Assembly: GCA_022749815.1 (NCBI GenBank)
Contig: JAKIWV010000002.1
Location: forward strand, 320,478 to 384,477
Origin: Thermoplasmata archaeon
GTDB lineage: Archaea > Thermoplasmatota > Thermoplasmata > Lutacidiplasmatales > UBA184
Direction of reading: 5' to 3'
Length of the DNA stretch: 64,000 bases
Program-made: the position numbers and the translations under genes
Shown: piece by piece, positions 57,219-64,000 of the stretch
Position numbering within the stretch: the first letter of the stretch is position 1
How the letters are laid out: each line of letters begins with the position of its first letter
The notes under the pieces: generated by a model
What the model was told of the DNA's origin: nothing
The model's input: the letters and a program-made list of their open reading frames with translations, nothing else
The model's database searches: none

Positions 57219-59174
57219 CTATTGCGAGCCTTTGAGTTGAAGCATCTCGGAGGTCAAGGAGCGAAGCTCCTCGAACCGGGGGTCCTTCCGGACTTGGGCG
57301 AACATTGGGGAGAGTAATATTTCGTTCCACGGGAGGGTGTGGTCTTTCGCAGAGGCGAACATGTACTCAAAGAACTTGTCCGAATCCCCAAGCGCCAGAT
57401 AGACGAACCCCGCGGAGGAGGCCAACGCAAATCCTCGATCGCGGGTGGCATCGAGTTTCGCAATCATCTCCATCGCTGTCGCACGGTCCCCTTGGAGCGC
57501 AGCCACGACCCCCCGGCTCGCGTACGTCCTTTCATACGTCGGGCCGAGCCGTTCCATCTCCTTCACCATAGCATTGGCCTGCACGAGGTCCCCCTTCGCG
57601 ATGTAGTAGTTCGCCAGCCCTCGATACGAGTTCAGCGGGTCGAGGGGGAGAGTCCTTTCCCAATGGTCCCGAGCGTCCTCGAGTCTCCCCGCATAGAAAT
57701 AGGCCAATCCGAGGTATCGAAGCGTGAGAGGAGAGAGCGGATCCAAATGGTACGCATCCTCGATATGACGGACAGCGGAGGCAGCGTCACCCCTCGAAGC
57801 GGCTAGCTGCCCGAGGATGTCGTGGGCCTCGGCGAGGTTGGGGTTCAACTCCAGCGCCTTCCGCGCCTCCGCCTCTTGGACGGCGATCGGTTCGTCGGCC
57901 ATGAAGGAAAGTTGCGTCAGCACTACGTAAGCTTCCGCTGAATCGGGGCTGAGGGTCCGGGCTCGATCCGCGGCCTCCCTCCCCTTTTCTATGCTCTCCG
58001 ACCAGGAGAGGAATCCGTTCTCGCCCAGCCGGACGTACGCTTGGGCGATGCCGGCGTACGCCCGGGCGTATGTGGGGTCCTTCTCGACCGCCGCCTCGAA
58101 GAATCTGAGGGCCTGGCGCAGCGGCTCCTCGTCCCGGTGGTAGACCAGGGCCTGCCCTTGCAGGAAATCGAGGTAAGCGGGGATATCTCGGGGTGCCGGC
58201 AGGGTTGGGACGGCGGGCGTCACGACGGACAAGTTGCTCGGAAGGGAGGCGGCCACCTTCGTTGCAATGTCGCTCTGCACCGCGAAGACATCGTCGAGAT
58301 TGTCGTCGTACTTGGCGGCCCAGAGATGTTCCTCGGTGCCCACGTCGATCATCTGCACCGTCACCCGGATCCGGTTACCAGCCTTCCGGACGCTTCCCTC
58401 GATAACCGTCCCGACGTCCAGTTCCTTTCCAATCACCGAGACGTGCTTTTCCTTCTTCTTGTAATCCATGACAGACGTGCGGGCGATTACCTTGAGTCCC
58501 TTTACGAGGGCAAGGCTCGCAATGAGTTCCTCGGTGAGTCCGTCGGCGAAGTACTCGTCGTTTGGGTCCGGGCTCATGCTGACGAAAGGAAGGACAGCGA
58601 TGCGGCTTCGGTCCGGGGCTGTCGACTGACTACTAGCCGAACGGACGTCTCGCACGCTCCAGGGAAGCACGACCCGGTAGATGTCAATCAGCCCGCGGAC
58701 GCCCTTCAGCGCGGTCGGAGGAAGTTTCTCGAGCTGGTTCGGTATTTTGTTCCTGACCTGGCTGTACACTTCTCCCGAGATGCAGACCTCCCCGGGAGCA
58801 GCCACGGGCTCGATCCGGGAGGCAATGTTCACCGCGTCGCCGAAGATGTCGGTACCGCGCTCCTCCACGTCTCCGAGGTGAATCCCGATTCGCAGCTGGA
58901 TGGCAGCAACGCCCGGCTGTGAGTTCCGTTCGTTAAGGTGATGCTGGATATCGATGGCGCACTGGACGGCCCTCAGGGCGCTTCCGAACTCCGACAGAAA
59001 CCCGTCGCCCATTGATTTGATCTCGCGCCCCTGGTGGGCGGCGAAAAGAGGGCGGATCAGGTTCGATTGCTCGTCTCGGAGCTTGAGCGCCTCGGCCTCG
59101 TTTGCTTGGGCGGAGGCCGTGGAGCCGACCATGTCCGTGAACATGATTGCGGCAAGGCGGCGGGTGGACGCCAC
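57219..59174 (-). CDS. Class III nucleotide cyclase with TPR domain
   Basis: A 651-residue protein with the same domain order as the one at 16766: cyclase domain in residues 4-170 (Arg-Arg-Leu-Ala-Ala-Ile-Met-Phe-Thr-Asp-Met-Val-Gly, Met-Gly-Asp-Gly-Phe, Ile-Gly-Ile-His-Leu-Gly-Asp, Phe-Gly-Asp-Ala-Val-Asn), FlgO/TolB-like region from about 190 (Met-Ser-Pro-Asp-Pro-Asn-Asp-Glu-Tyr-Phe-Ala-Asp-Gly-Leu-Thr-Glu-Glu) and TPR repeats to the end (Arg-Lys-Asp-Pro-Arg-Phe-Glu-Glu-Leu). It is a soluble signalling enzyme transcribed alone. Confidence 0.9.
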   Translation of the reverse strand: MASTRRLAAIMFTDMVGSTASAQANEAEALKLRDEQSNLIRPLFAAHQGREIKSMGDGFLSEFGSALRAVQCAIDIQHHLNERNSQPGVAAIQLRIGIHLGDVEERGTDIFGDAVNIASRIEPVAAPGEVCISGEVYSQVRNKIPNQLEKLPPTALKGVRGLIDIYRVVLPWSVRDVRSASSQSTAPDRSRIAVLPFVSMSPDPNDEYFADGLTEELIASLALVKGLKVIARTSVMDYKKKEKHVSVIGKELDVGTVIEGSVRKAGNRIRVTVQMIDVGTEEHLWAAKYDDNLDDVFAVQSDIATKVAASLPSNLSVVTPAVPTLPAPRDIPAYLDFLQGQALVYHRDEEPLRQALRFFEAAVEKDPTYARAYAGIAQAYVRLGENGFLSWSESIEKGREAADRARTLSPDSAEAYVVLTQLSFMADEPIAVQEAEARKALELNPNLAEAHDILGQLAASRGDAASAVRHIEDAYHLDPLSPLTLRYLGLAYFYAGRLEDARDHWERTLPLDPLNSYRGLANYYIAKGDLVQANAMVKEMERLGPTYERTYASRGVVAALQGDRATAMEMIAKLDATRDRGFALASSAGFVYLALGDSDKFFEYMFASAKDHTLPWNEILLSPMFAQVRKDPRFEELRSLTSEMLQLKGSQ

Positions 59175-59519
59175 GTCCCGGGGACTTATTCCGTTAGATT
59201 AAGCTCGCCCTCGGCTGAGCCCGGCTTGCATCCTCTTGGGCGGGCAACTGGGATTTCACCTTTACTCTGCGCAACGAACCCGAACCAGCTGATGCGCATG
59301 CCCAGCCCGGAGAATCCCGTGCGATCCTCGGAGCGGCCGTTCTCCCACGAACGCCCCATGCCGTGCGACCTTTCGGGCCCGCTGAGTGCTGAACTCCTGC
59401 GCCCGATGACGATCGTGGGCTTGTGCCAGACGTTCGTCCGACAAACGATGGTGGGCTGTACAAATTAGAGGAAGACGGGGAGTTAGCCGGGAGTCGCCTG
59501 GAACGGTAGTGGTACTAGT
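59175..59519. other. Intergenic region with a decayed repeat
   Basis: This 345-bp stretch contains a degenerate repeat (59241-59260) and GTACAAATTA near 59458-59467, the same upstream element as at 11028. No other gene was seen. Confidence 0.5.
59241..59260. repeat. Decayed copy of the dispersed inverted repeat
   Basis: CGGGCAA-CTGGGA-TTTCACC keeps spacing and half of each arm. Confidence 0.45.
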
Positions 59520-59744
59520 ATGGTGACCTGTCTGATCCAAAACACTTCGGCCACGATTACGTTTGATGACGGCGCCGAAATCACAATCCCCAGAAAGTAC
59601 AGTGAACCCCCGGAAAAAACCGTGACCGCCGTGGCCAACTTGTTGCAAGTCGGCCGATTCCAGTATGCCCTGAGCCCGGTCCTGGTCTCTGATGGCTCCG
59701 ACCGCCATCAAACCTTCGTAGAATTTCTCCCGCTTCTGGTTTGA
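59520..59744 (+). CDS. Small conserved hypothetical protein, paralog of the one at 11099
   Basis: A 74-residue protein matching the protein at 11099 throughout (Met-Val-Thr-Cys-Leu-Ile-Gln-Asn, Asp-Asp-Gly-Ala-Glu-Ile-Thr-Ile-Pro-Arg-Lys, Asp-Arg-His-Gln). Both genes share upstream sequence, GTACAAATTA about 55-70 bp before the start, so they are likely recent copies with their own promoter. The function is unknown. Confidence 0.7.
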   Translation: MVTCLIQNTSATITFDDGAEITIPRKYSEPPEKTVTAVANLLQVGRFQYALSPVLVSDGSDRHQTFVEFLPLLV

Positions 59745-59773
59745 GCCCGGCGTAGCGCCCGACACGCGCAACG

Positions 59774-59793
59774 GGTGCAATCGGGATTGCACC
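59774..59793. repeat. Dispersed inverted repeat
   Basis: GGTGCAA-TCGGGA-TTGCACC: both arms are perfect. Confidence 0.9.
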
Positions 59794-59949
59794 TCGTAAC
59801 CCTGCCGCAGCCAGTTCGGCATTCGAGACATAAGGGTTCGTCCCCCAGTCTCTCGAGATCTCCTCGGGCGAATGCCGGGGCGACAAGCCGCATTGATTAC
59901 CAAGTTCAACTTACGGGTTTGAAGGGCTCGAGGGGGTCAAGGTGTCAAA

Positions 59950-60399
59950 ATGAAGCCGGAAGAATTGGCGGAGTTGATGCAAACGTTGGACGACGCCTGG
60001 AATGGTGGCCCAGGCATTCCCTTCTGGGAGACCTTCAAGAACCGACATTCCGTCGACGTCCGGGTCTATTGGCCCGGTCAGCCCGAACCCACCCGGGGAC
60101 GGCACAACCATGACGTGGAGTCGGTGGAGTTCTTCAAGACCTTTCCCGACAACCACCTATTAAACCGGCCGTACAAGATCTTCTTCGCGGACGGCAACCA
60201 TACCTGCTCGGTTGCAAATTTTGCGGGGACGATGAAGGGGCCTATGAAGACAGCACAGGGCAAGGAGATCCCCCCCACCGGGAAGAGCTTCCGGGTGGAA
60301 TTCTGTACTGTTGCGACGTGGAACGACCGAGGAGAAATCACCGAAGAGAGACTCTTTTACGACCTCGTGGGCTTGATGAGGCAGATCGGGCTTTCGTGA
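59950..60399 (+). CDS. SnoaL-like (NTF2-fold) protein
   Basis: A 149-residue protein with the ester cyclase/SnoaL-like pattern: an initial helix (Leu-Met-Gln-Thr-Leu-Asp-Asp-Ala-Trp-Asn), Tyr-Trp-Pro-Gly, Phe-Phe-Lys-Thr-Phe-Pro-Asp-Asn-His-Leu, and Phe-Ala-Gly-Thr-Met-Lys-Gly-Pro, ending with Glu-Glu-Arg-Leu-Phe-Tyr-Asp. Members bind or convert small aromatic or polyketide ligands. The substrate is unknown. Confidence 0.75.
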   Translation: MKPEELAELMQTLDDAWNGGPGIPFWETFKNRHSVDVRVYWPGQPEPTRGRHNHDVESVEFFKTFPDNHLLNRPYKIFFADGNHTCSVANFAGTMKGPMKTAQGKEIPPTGKSFRVEFCTVATWNDRGEITEERLFYDLVGLMRQIGLS

Positions 60400-60764
60400 G
60401 GTGCTGGGGTCGTCCCTAGGAGTCCCGACCTGTGATTCCCCAAGGGACCCCTCCCGCTATCGGGTCCTGATCGGGAACGGCCGCCTTGCCCTGTGCCGTT
60501 ACGAGCCCGTAGCGCTAGCTTGGCCCCCCCACGCCGTCGTGCCGAACGCGACCAGCGCATCCCCCACCAATCGCACCCCGGGCGGTCCTTGCCCTTCGCG
60601 TCGGAAGGTGCGACGGGGATTGCACGTTTGAGGCTCATGGAAGCCGGTTGAAAGGTTAGAGTTAGAATCTGGAATCCGCCGTCACGACGAGGTGGGACAA
60701 TTTCGGCGAGCTACGCGCAAGGGGGGGCCAGAGTATATCCAAACCCCGGCGTAGGAGAGGATCG
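60400..60764. other. Intergenic region with repeat
   Basis: This 365-bp stretch holds the repeat at 60607-60626 and a purine-rich GGAGAGG just before the next ATG. No frame with a protein pattern was found. Confidence 0.5.
60607..60626. repeat. Dispersed inverted repeat
   Basis: GGTGCGA-CGGGGA-TTGCACG: one mismatch in each arm. Confidence 0.8.
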
Positions 60765-61358
60765 ATGGGTAGAAAGATCACCGCCAATCTGTACATGACG
60801 CTCGACGGGCGCGGTGCGTTCCCAAAGTACCCGGGATCCGACCGGGTCATGAAAGAGGCCAACGACTTTTGGCGCGACATGTGGACCAGTCGCTTCGACG
60901 ACGTCACCACGGTGATCATGGGCCGGAGATCGTTCACGGGCCACCGGAGAGTCTGGACCGAGAAGGCACGAACGCCGGACGACCCCCAATACCTCATCGA
61001 CTATTCGCGTTGGCTCGACCGCGTCGAGAAGGTCTGCTTGTCGACCCGCTTGAGGTCGCCCGGTTGGGAAAACTCGCGGGTCATGAAGGGCGACCTCTCG
61101 AAGATCGTGGCGAAGATCAAGAAGGAGAAGGGCGGGAACATCATCGCGGAAGGTGGCCCCCGGCTGATCCTCGAGTTCATCCGGAAGGATCTCGCCGACG
61201 ACTACCGGTTGGTCATGCAGCCCGTCGTCTACGGTCGGGGGCCCAACTACTGGGGCGCTCTGAGCAAGCAGCGGACGCTGAAGCTCCTCTCCTCGAAGAC
61301 GATGGAGGATGGAGAGCTCCTGCTCCACTACGAACCGGTTCGCGGACGCTGGAAGTAG
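60765..61358 (+). CDS. Dihydrofolate reductase family (RibD C-terminal-like) protein
   Basis: A 197-residue protein. It starts with Ile-Thr-Ala-Asn-Leu-Tyr-Met-Thr-Leu-Asp-Gly-Arg-Gly, contains Val-Ile-Met-Gly-Arg-Arg-Ser-Phe and Ile-Ala-Glu-Gly-Gly-Pro-Arg-Leu, the NADPH-binding and substrate-loop signatures of DHFR-like reductases and RibD C-terminal domains. The substrate may be a pteridine, flavin precursor or other carbonyl. The GGAGAGG site upstream supports the ATG at 60765. Confidence 0.85.
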   Translation: MGRKITANLYMTLDGRGAFPKYPGSDRVMKEANDFWRDMWTSRFDDVTTVIMGRRSFTGHRRVWTEKARTPDDPQYLIDYSRWLDRVEKVCLSTRLRSPGWENSRVMKGDLSKIVAKIKKEKGGNIIAEGGPRLILEFIRKDLADDYRLVMQPVVYGRGPNYWGALSKQRTLKLLSSKTMEDGELLLHYEPVRGRWK

Positions 61359-61377
61359 GGCGGCGCCGGTCGCCGTG

Positions 61378-61397
61378 GGTGCAATGCGGATTGCACC
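61378..61397. repeat. Dispersed inverted repeat
   Basis: GGTGCAA-TGCGGA-TTGCACC: both arms are perfect. Confidence 0.9.
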
Positions 61398-61469
61398 TAC
61401 CGCTTCCCTCAACAGCTGACGGCATAGCTCCCACTTTGGACAGGGCGTGAAGGGGTCCAAACTTGCACG

Positions 61470-61829
61470 CTATCGGCGCCTCTGGTTAGCGGGTCTGGGC
61501 TGTCGTTGGGGGTAACCCTTCGGGCGCTTGACTATCCGGGTGAAGACCAAGACCTGTCCATCTATTCGGTAGAACACGCGGTATTCACCGAGGTGGAACC
61601 TCCACTCTCCCGGGTGCCGAGCTCCTTGTCTCACACGGAGCCACGGATAGGACCTGAATGGACCTCGCAGCAGGTAGGAGAGTCTTTCCCGAAACTGTCG
61701 TAGGAGGGGATGCGGTAGTGCGACGAATTCCCTCTCCGCAGATTCTAGGAACTCGTAGTCGTACGGGGTCCCACCAGCCCGGCTTCGCGTAGGACGCGAT
61801 TTCCGGGAACCCGTTTCTCCGTCCGCCAA
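61470..61829 (-). CDS. RelE-type toxin
   Basis: A 119-residue frame. Tyr-Glu-Phe-Leu-Glu-Ser-Ala-Glu-Arg-Glu-Phe, Arg-Glu-Arg-Leu-Ser-Tyr-Leu-Leu, Leu-Arg-Val-Arg-Gln-Gly-Ala and Glu-Tyr-Arg-Val-Phe-Tyr-Arg-Ile follow the RelE/ParE fold. The first 25 residues overlap the antitoxin gene (its stop is at 61745) and are probably not all used, but no in-frame start was found nearer. It is the second gene of a pair. Confidence 0.75.
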   Translation of the reverse strand: MADGETGSRKSRPTRSRAGGTPYDYEFLESAEREFVALPHPLLRQFRERLSYLLRGPFRSYPWLRVRQGARHPGEWRFHLGEYRVFYRIDGQVLVFTRIVKRPKGYPQRQPRPANQRRR

Positions 61830-62002
61830 CGCTGCTCGATTTCCCGGTAGAACTCGTCGTCGAAGAACGTCTCCTCGAGGAGATCTTGGAGGAGATCATC
61901 GAAACTCTCGCCGGTTGCTTTGACCGACTCCAGAAGTCGTCGGGTCTTCTCGGAAACCGTGATGGTGGTCGGCCGGCTCAATGCTAAGGACACAGAGTCC
62001 AA
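61745..62002 (-). CDS. Antitoxin of a RelE-type pair
   Basis: An 85-residue protein. The Thr-Thr-Ile-Thr-Val-Ser-Glu-Lys-Thr-Arg-Arg-Leu-Leu-Glu-Ser-Val-Lys start and Glu-Ser-Phe-Asp-Asp-Leu-Leu-Gln-Asp-Leu-Leu-Glu-Glu match short ribbon-helix-type antitoxins of archaea. The C-terminal part is charged and likely to bind the toxin. It overlaps the toxin gene by up to 85 bp. Confidence 0.75.
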   Translation of the reverse strand: MDSVSLALSRPTTITVSEKTRRLLESVKATGESFDDLLQDLLEETFFDDEFYREIEQRWRTEKRVPGNRVLREAGLVGPRTTTSS

Positions 62003-62324
62003 TTGGACCTAATTGGCATAAACCTTGCGGCGGGGATGGACGATGTTGTGGGTGCCTACCGCTTCTCCCTGACCCCCAGCAGCTTGACCGGAGTACCGGG
62101 AACCGAGTGCAACGGCAGTCGGGCTTCGAGGTCGCTGCGCGAGTCAGATTGCGCCGACTCCATCACTGAGGCCGTTGATCGACAAGGGTGCCTCGGCTCC
62201 GCACTCCCTCACGAATTGCACCGGATAGGATGATACGAGACCGAATTGAATCCCACGACGACCCAAGACTTCCTTGAATCGACTGAGTTGGGAGAGGTCT
62301 CGCAAACCTTGGACGGGAAGCCCG
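62003..62324. other. Intergenic region
   Basis: This 322-bp stretch contains only fragments reminiscent of the dispersed repeat (GTGCAA near 62105 and GAATTGCACC near 62213). No gene was recognised. Confidence 0.4.
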
Positions 62325-62927
62325 ATGCAGATTTCAAAGCGAACTGAGCCGGACGCACATCCCCACACTAAGCTGAGGAGAGTGAACTGGTCGGAGGACC
62401 TCGACGCCGTCCGCCGACTCTTCCAAGATTACCGACGGTGGCTCGCGGACCACCTGGAGCTTCCCGTCTCCGATGACTCGACGTTGCCGGTCGGGCTCGG
62501 TCGCATCGACAAGGAGATCGCAGAGCTCCCCGCAGTCTATGGCCCGCCCCGCGGAGAGATCATTCTCGCTTTCGAGCGAGAAGCGCTAGTGGCGTGCGGT
62601 GCTCTCCGCGAGCTGGAGCCGGCGGTCGGGGAGATCAGGAGAGTGTACGTGCGCGCCGACCACCGCGGGAAGGGGTTCGGGCCGCGCCTCACCCGCGCTC
62701 TTCTCAGCCGAGCGGGCGAACTCGGCTACGAGCGGGTGCGGGTTGATGCGCTTCCGTCAATGGCCGCCGCTATCGAGTTCTATCAAGAGATGGGATTCAC
62801 CCCCATCCCTGCCTATTGGCCGCACCCGGTTCCGGGAGCTCTCTTCTTCGAGTACAGGGTAGGGAAGCTGAAGTTGGCCCGACGTGGAATCCGGCGTGCC
62901 CGACCGATGCGGACCGGTAGCAATTAG
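62325..62927 (+). CDS. GNAT family N-acetyltransferase
   Basis: 200 residues from the ATG at 62325 (a frame to 62274 is open). The acetyl-CoA site is Arg-Arg-Val-Tyr-Val-Arg-Ala-Asp-His-Arg-Gly-Lys-Gly-Phe-Gly, followed by Phe-Tyr-Gln-Glu-Met-Gly-Phe-Thr-Pro near residue 165. The Arg-rich C-terminus is unusual. The substrate is unknown. Confidence 0.8.
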   Translation: MQISKRTEPDAHPHTKLRRVNWSEDLDAVRRLFQDYRRWLADHLELPVSDDSTLPVGLGRIDKEIAELPAVYGPPRGEIILAFEREALVACGALRELEPAVGEIRRVYVRADHRGKGFGPRLTRALLSRAGELGYERVRVDALPSMAAAIEFYQEMGFTPIPAYWPHPVPGALFFEYRVGKLKLARRGIRRARPMRTGSN

Positions 62928-63250
62928 CCCGCCGTGGGCGCAAGTTCGAACTCCCGTAAACAGAGGTGGGGCTACTCACAAGGAACCCAAATGAGCTGGG
63001 CGCCCCCCCCCCAAGTCACGAATTTTGGTCCATTAATCGCAGTTCGTTAATCAACAAGCCAAATCGATTGACCTTGACCATTCGGGTCTGGAATTGGTAG
63101 ACCCCTTTCACTACGTGGGGGGCGTCCGAATTTCGTTGGGCCATGACCACGTCCCCGCGAGGAGTGTAGACCGCGTCCTTCCCCCTTCGTCAAAATTGAG
63201 CGAGGGGGAGGGGACAAATCCTAGCACTTCCGTCCCCGAGACCGATCGAA
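62928..63250. other. Intergenic region upstream of the cyclase
   Basis: This 323-bp stretch contains AT-rich patches (for example around 63030-63060, ccattaatcgcagttcgttaatc) that could form a promoter or operator for the gene at 63251. No repeat or gene was recognised. Confidence 0.4.
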
Positions 63251-64000
63251 TTGGCGCGAGCACCTTCAACCGACACCCGACGCCTCGCGGCGATCATGTT
63301 TACCGATATGGTCAATTTTACCGCGACCGCGCAGGAAAATGAGGCCCGAGCGCTGGCTCTAAGGTCGGAACAACAGGGAGTTCTACGACCCCTCTTCGGT
63401 CTCCATCACGGCCGGGAAATCAAATCGACGGGGGACGGCTTCTTTGTCGAATTCGATAGCGCACTCCATGCGGTTCAATGTGCAGTCGCAATCCAACAAG
63501 CTCTAGCCAGGCACAATCTCGCGGTGACCGACGACTCGAAGCTCCGGATCCGGATTGGAATCCATCTGGGCGATGTAGTACACGAGGGGGGAGACGTGTT
63601 CGGAGACTCGGTCAACATTGCCTCCCGCATAGAACCCCTCGCCGAATCGGGGGGCATCTGCGTTTCGGCTCAAGTCTTCGACCAAGTCCAGAACAAGGTC
63701 GATCTGCAGTTCGAAAAGCTGGGAGTTCCGGAGCTCAAGAACGTCCGAGTTCCGGTCACAATTTATCGCCTTGTTTTTTCCACGGAGACGACTTCTCCCG
63801 TGTCAAGGATGCAAGCCCCCGACCAGCCCCGCCGACTCGCGGTTTTGCCGTTCACGAATATGAGCCCCGACCCCGGCGACGAATTCTTCGCCGACGGGCT
63901 CACCGAGGAAATCATCACCGAACTTTCCCGGAACGCGAGTCTCCGTGTGATCGCACGGACGTCGGTGATGCGCTACAAATCGACGCCCAAGTCCGTCCGG
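63251..64000 (+). CDS. Class III nucleotide cyclase, N-terminal part (continues past window)
   Basis: The frame begins at TTG 63251 (Met-Ala-Arg-Ala-Pro-Ser-Thr-Asp-Thr-Arg-Arg-Leu-Ala-Ala-Ile-Met), chosen because homologues at 16766 and 57219 start just before Arg-Arg-Leu-Ala-Ala-Ile-Met-Phe-Thr-Asp-Met-Val. It continues to the end of the window without a stop. The cyclase domain is complete (Ser-Thr-Gly-Asp-Gly-Phe, Ile-Gly-Ile-His-Leu-Gly-Asp, Phe-Gly-Asp-Ser-Val-Asn), followed by the start of the FlgO-like domain (Met-Ser-Pro-Asp-Pro-Gly-Asp-Glu-Phe-Phe-Ala-Asp-Gly-Leu-Thr-Glu-Glu). A TPR part is expected beyond the window. Confidence 0.85.
   Translation, partial: MARAPSTDTRRLAAIMFTDMVNFTATAQENEARALALRSEQQGVLRPLFGLHHGREIKSTGDGFFVEFDSALHAVQCAVAIQQALARHNLAVTDDSKLRIRIGIHLGDVVHEGGDVFGDSVNIASRIEPLAESGGICVSAQVFDQVQNKVDLQFEKLGVPELKNVRVPVTIYRLVFSTETTSPVSRMQAPDQPRRLAVLPFTNMSPDPGDEFFADGLTEEIITELSRNASLRVIARTSVMRYKSTPKSVR

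Noticed and set aside
19779-61397. CRISPR array made of the repeated GGTGCAA-type sequence
   Set aside because: The copies are 0.5-5 kb apart with genes between them, not regularly spaced short spacers, and no cas gene was seen.
9354-61397. The repeats as ordinary transcription terminators
   Set aside because: No T-rich tract follows them and several copies lie between divergent genes, upstream of starts, where a terminator has no role. A role at transcript ends for some copies is not excluded.
9354-61397. The repeats as typical bacterial integron attC sites
   Set aside because: The RYYYAAC and GTTRRRY core boxes and the longer imperfect palindrome of attC were not found, and no IntI-like gene is visible in the window.
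1-64000. tRNA or rRNA genes
   Set aside because: No cloverleaf-like sequence with a recognisable T-loop and anticodon stem, and no conserved rRNA segment, was noticed by eye.

Overview
The window looks like chromosomal DNA of a GC-rich archaeon, most likely a soil or sediment relative of the Thermoplasmatota. The sequence-based reasons are AT-rich TATA-like boxes a few tens of bases upstream of several starts (for example 21718-21730, 29877-29889, 11043-11051), many starts with no clear Shine-Dalgarno sequence, a 39-residue C2H2 zinc-finger protein, surface proteins with an N-terminal signal and a C-terminal membrane anchor, a tandem-HTH Lrp/AsnC-like regulator and HEPN-MNT/VapBC/AbiE-type toxin-antitoxin pairs. 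No rRNA, tRNA, insertion sequence, integrase or CRISPR array was recognised. The assignment to a phylum is inference.

Layout. 0-7 kb: end of an AlkD-like DNA-repair gene, two unknown proteins, two VOC (glyoxalase-fold) enzymes and a 1112-residue class III adenylate cyclase/STAND-like ATPase/TPR protein. 7-19.7 kb: secreted and membrane proteins (a PKD-domain protein, NfeD-like proteins, a four-TM protein), a degenerate Nudix protein, a SRPBCC protein, a methyltransferase, an Lrp-type regulator and a second cyclase-TPR protein. 19.7-31 kb: small independent units (VOC enzymes, two paralogous AbiE-like toxin-antitoxin pairs, VapBC, an alpha/alpha-toroid protein, a BNR-repeat protein, a thioesterase, a GNAT acetyltransferase). 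31-46 kb: a defence island with a type III-like restriction-modification pair, a fused adenine methyltransferase-endonuclease, two lone PD-(D/E)XK proteins, several small membrane-protein operons and a five-gene operon encoding a TGT-like transglycosylase, an Ogg-like DNA glycosylase, a QueC-like enzyme, a TIR-like protein and a RipA-like membrane protein. 46-62 kb: a surface beta-propeller protein, five more toxin-antitoxin modules, small enzymes (SDR, GNAT, DUF1326, SnoaL-like, DHFR-like) and a third cyclase-TPR protein. 62-64 kb: a GNAT protein and the start of a fourth cyclase.

The most striking feature is a dispersed 20-bp inverted repeat, GGTGCAANNNNNNTTGCACC, found at nearly every boundary between independent gene units from about 9 kb to 61 kb (about 24 clear copies and about ten decayed ones) and never seen inside an operon. 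Each interval carries one functional unit, often a toxin-antitoxin pair, acetyltransferase, VOC enzyme or defence module. This is the organisation of a gene-cassette array, although the repeat does not match the integron attC consensus and no integrase is in the window. Duplicated units, two closely spaced repeat doublets and a chimeric remnant next to one repeat fit cassette gain and loss. The spacer of the repeat changes from C-rich to G-rich between 31 and 35 kb, as if site orientation flips there.

The TGT/Ogg/QueC trio matches the accessory enzymes of type IV CBASS, but here it sits with a TIR-like protein and a small membrane protein and no CD-NTase. It may be a separate deazaguanine-linked defence system.
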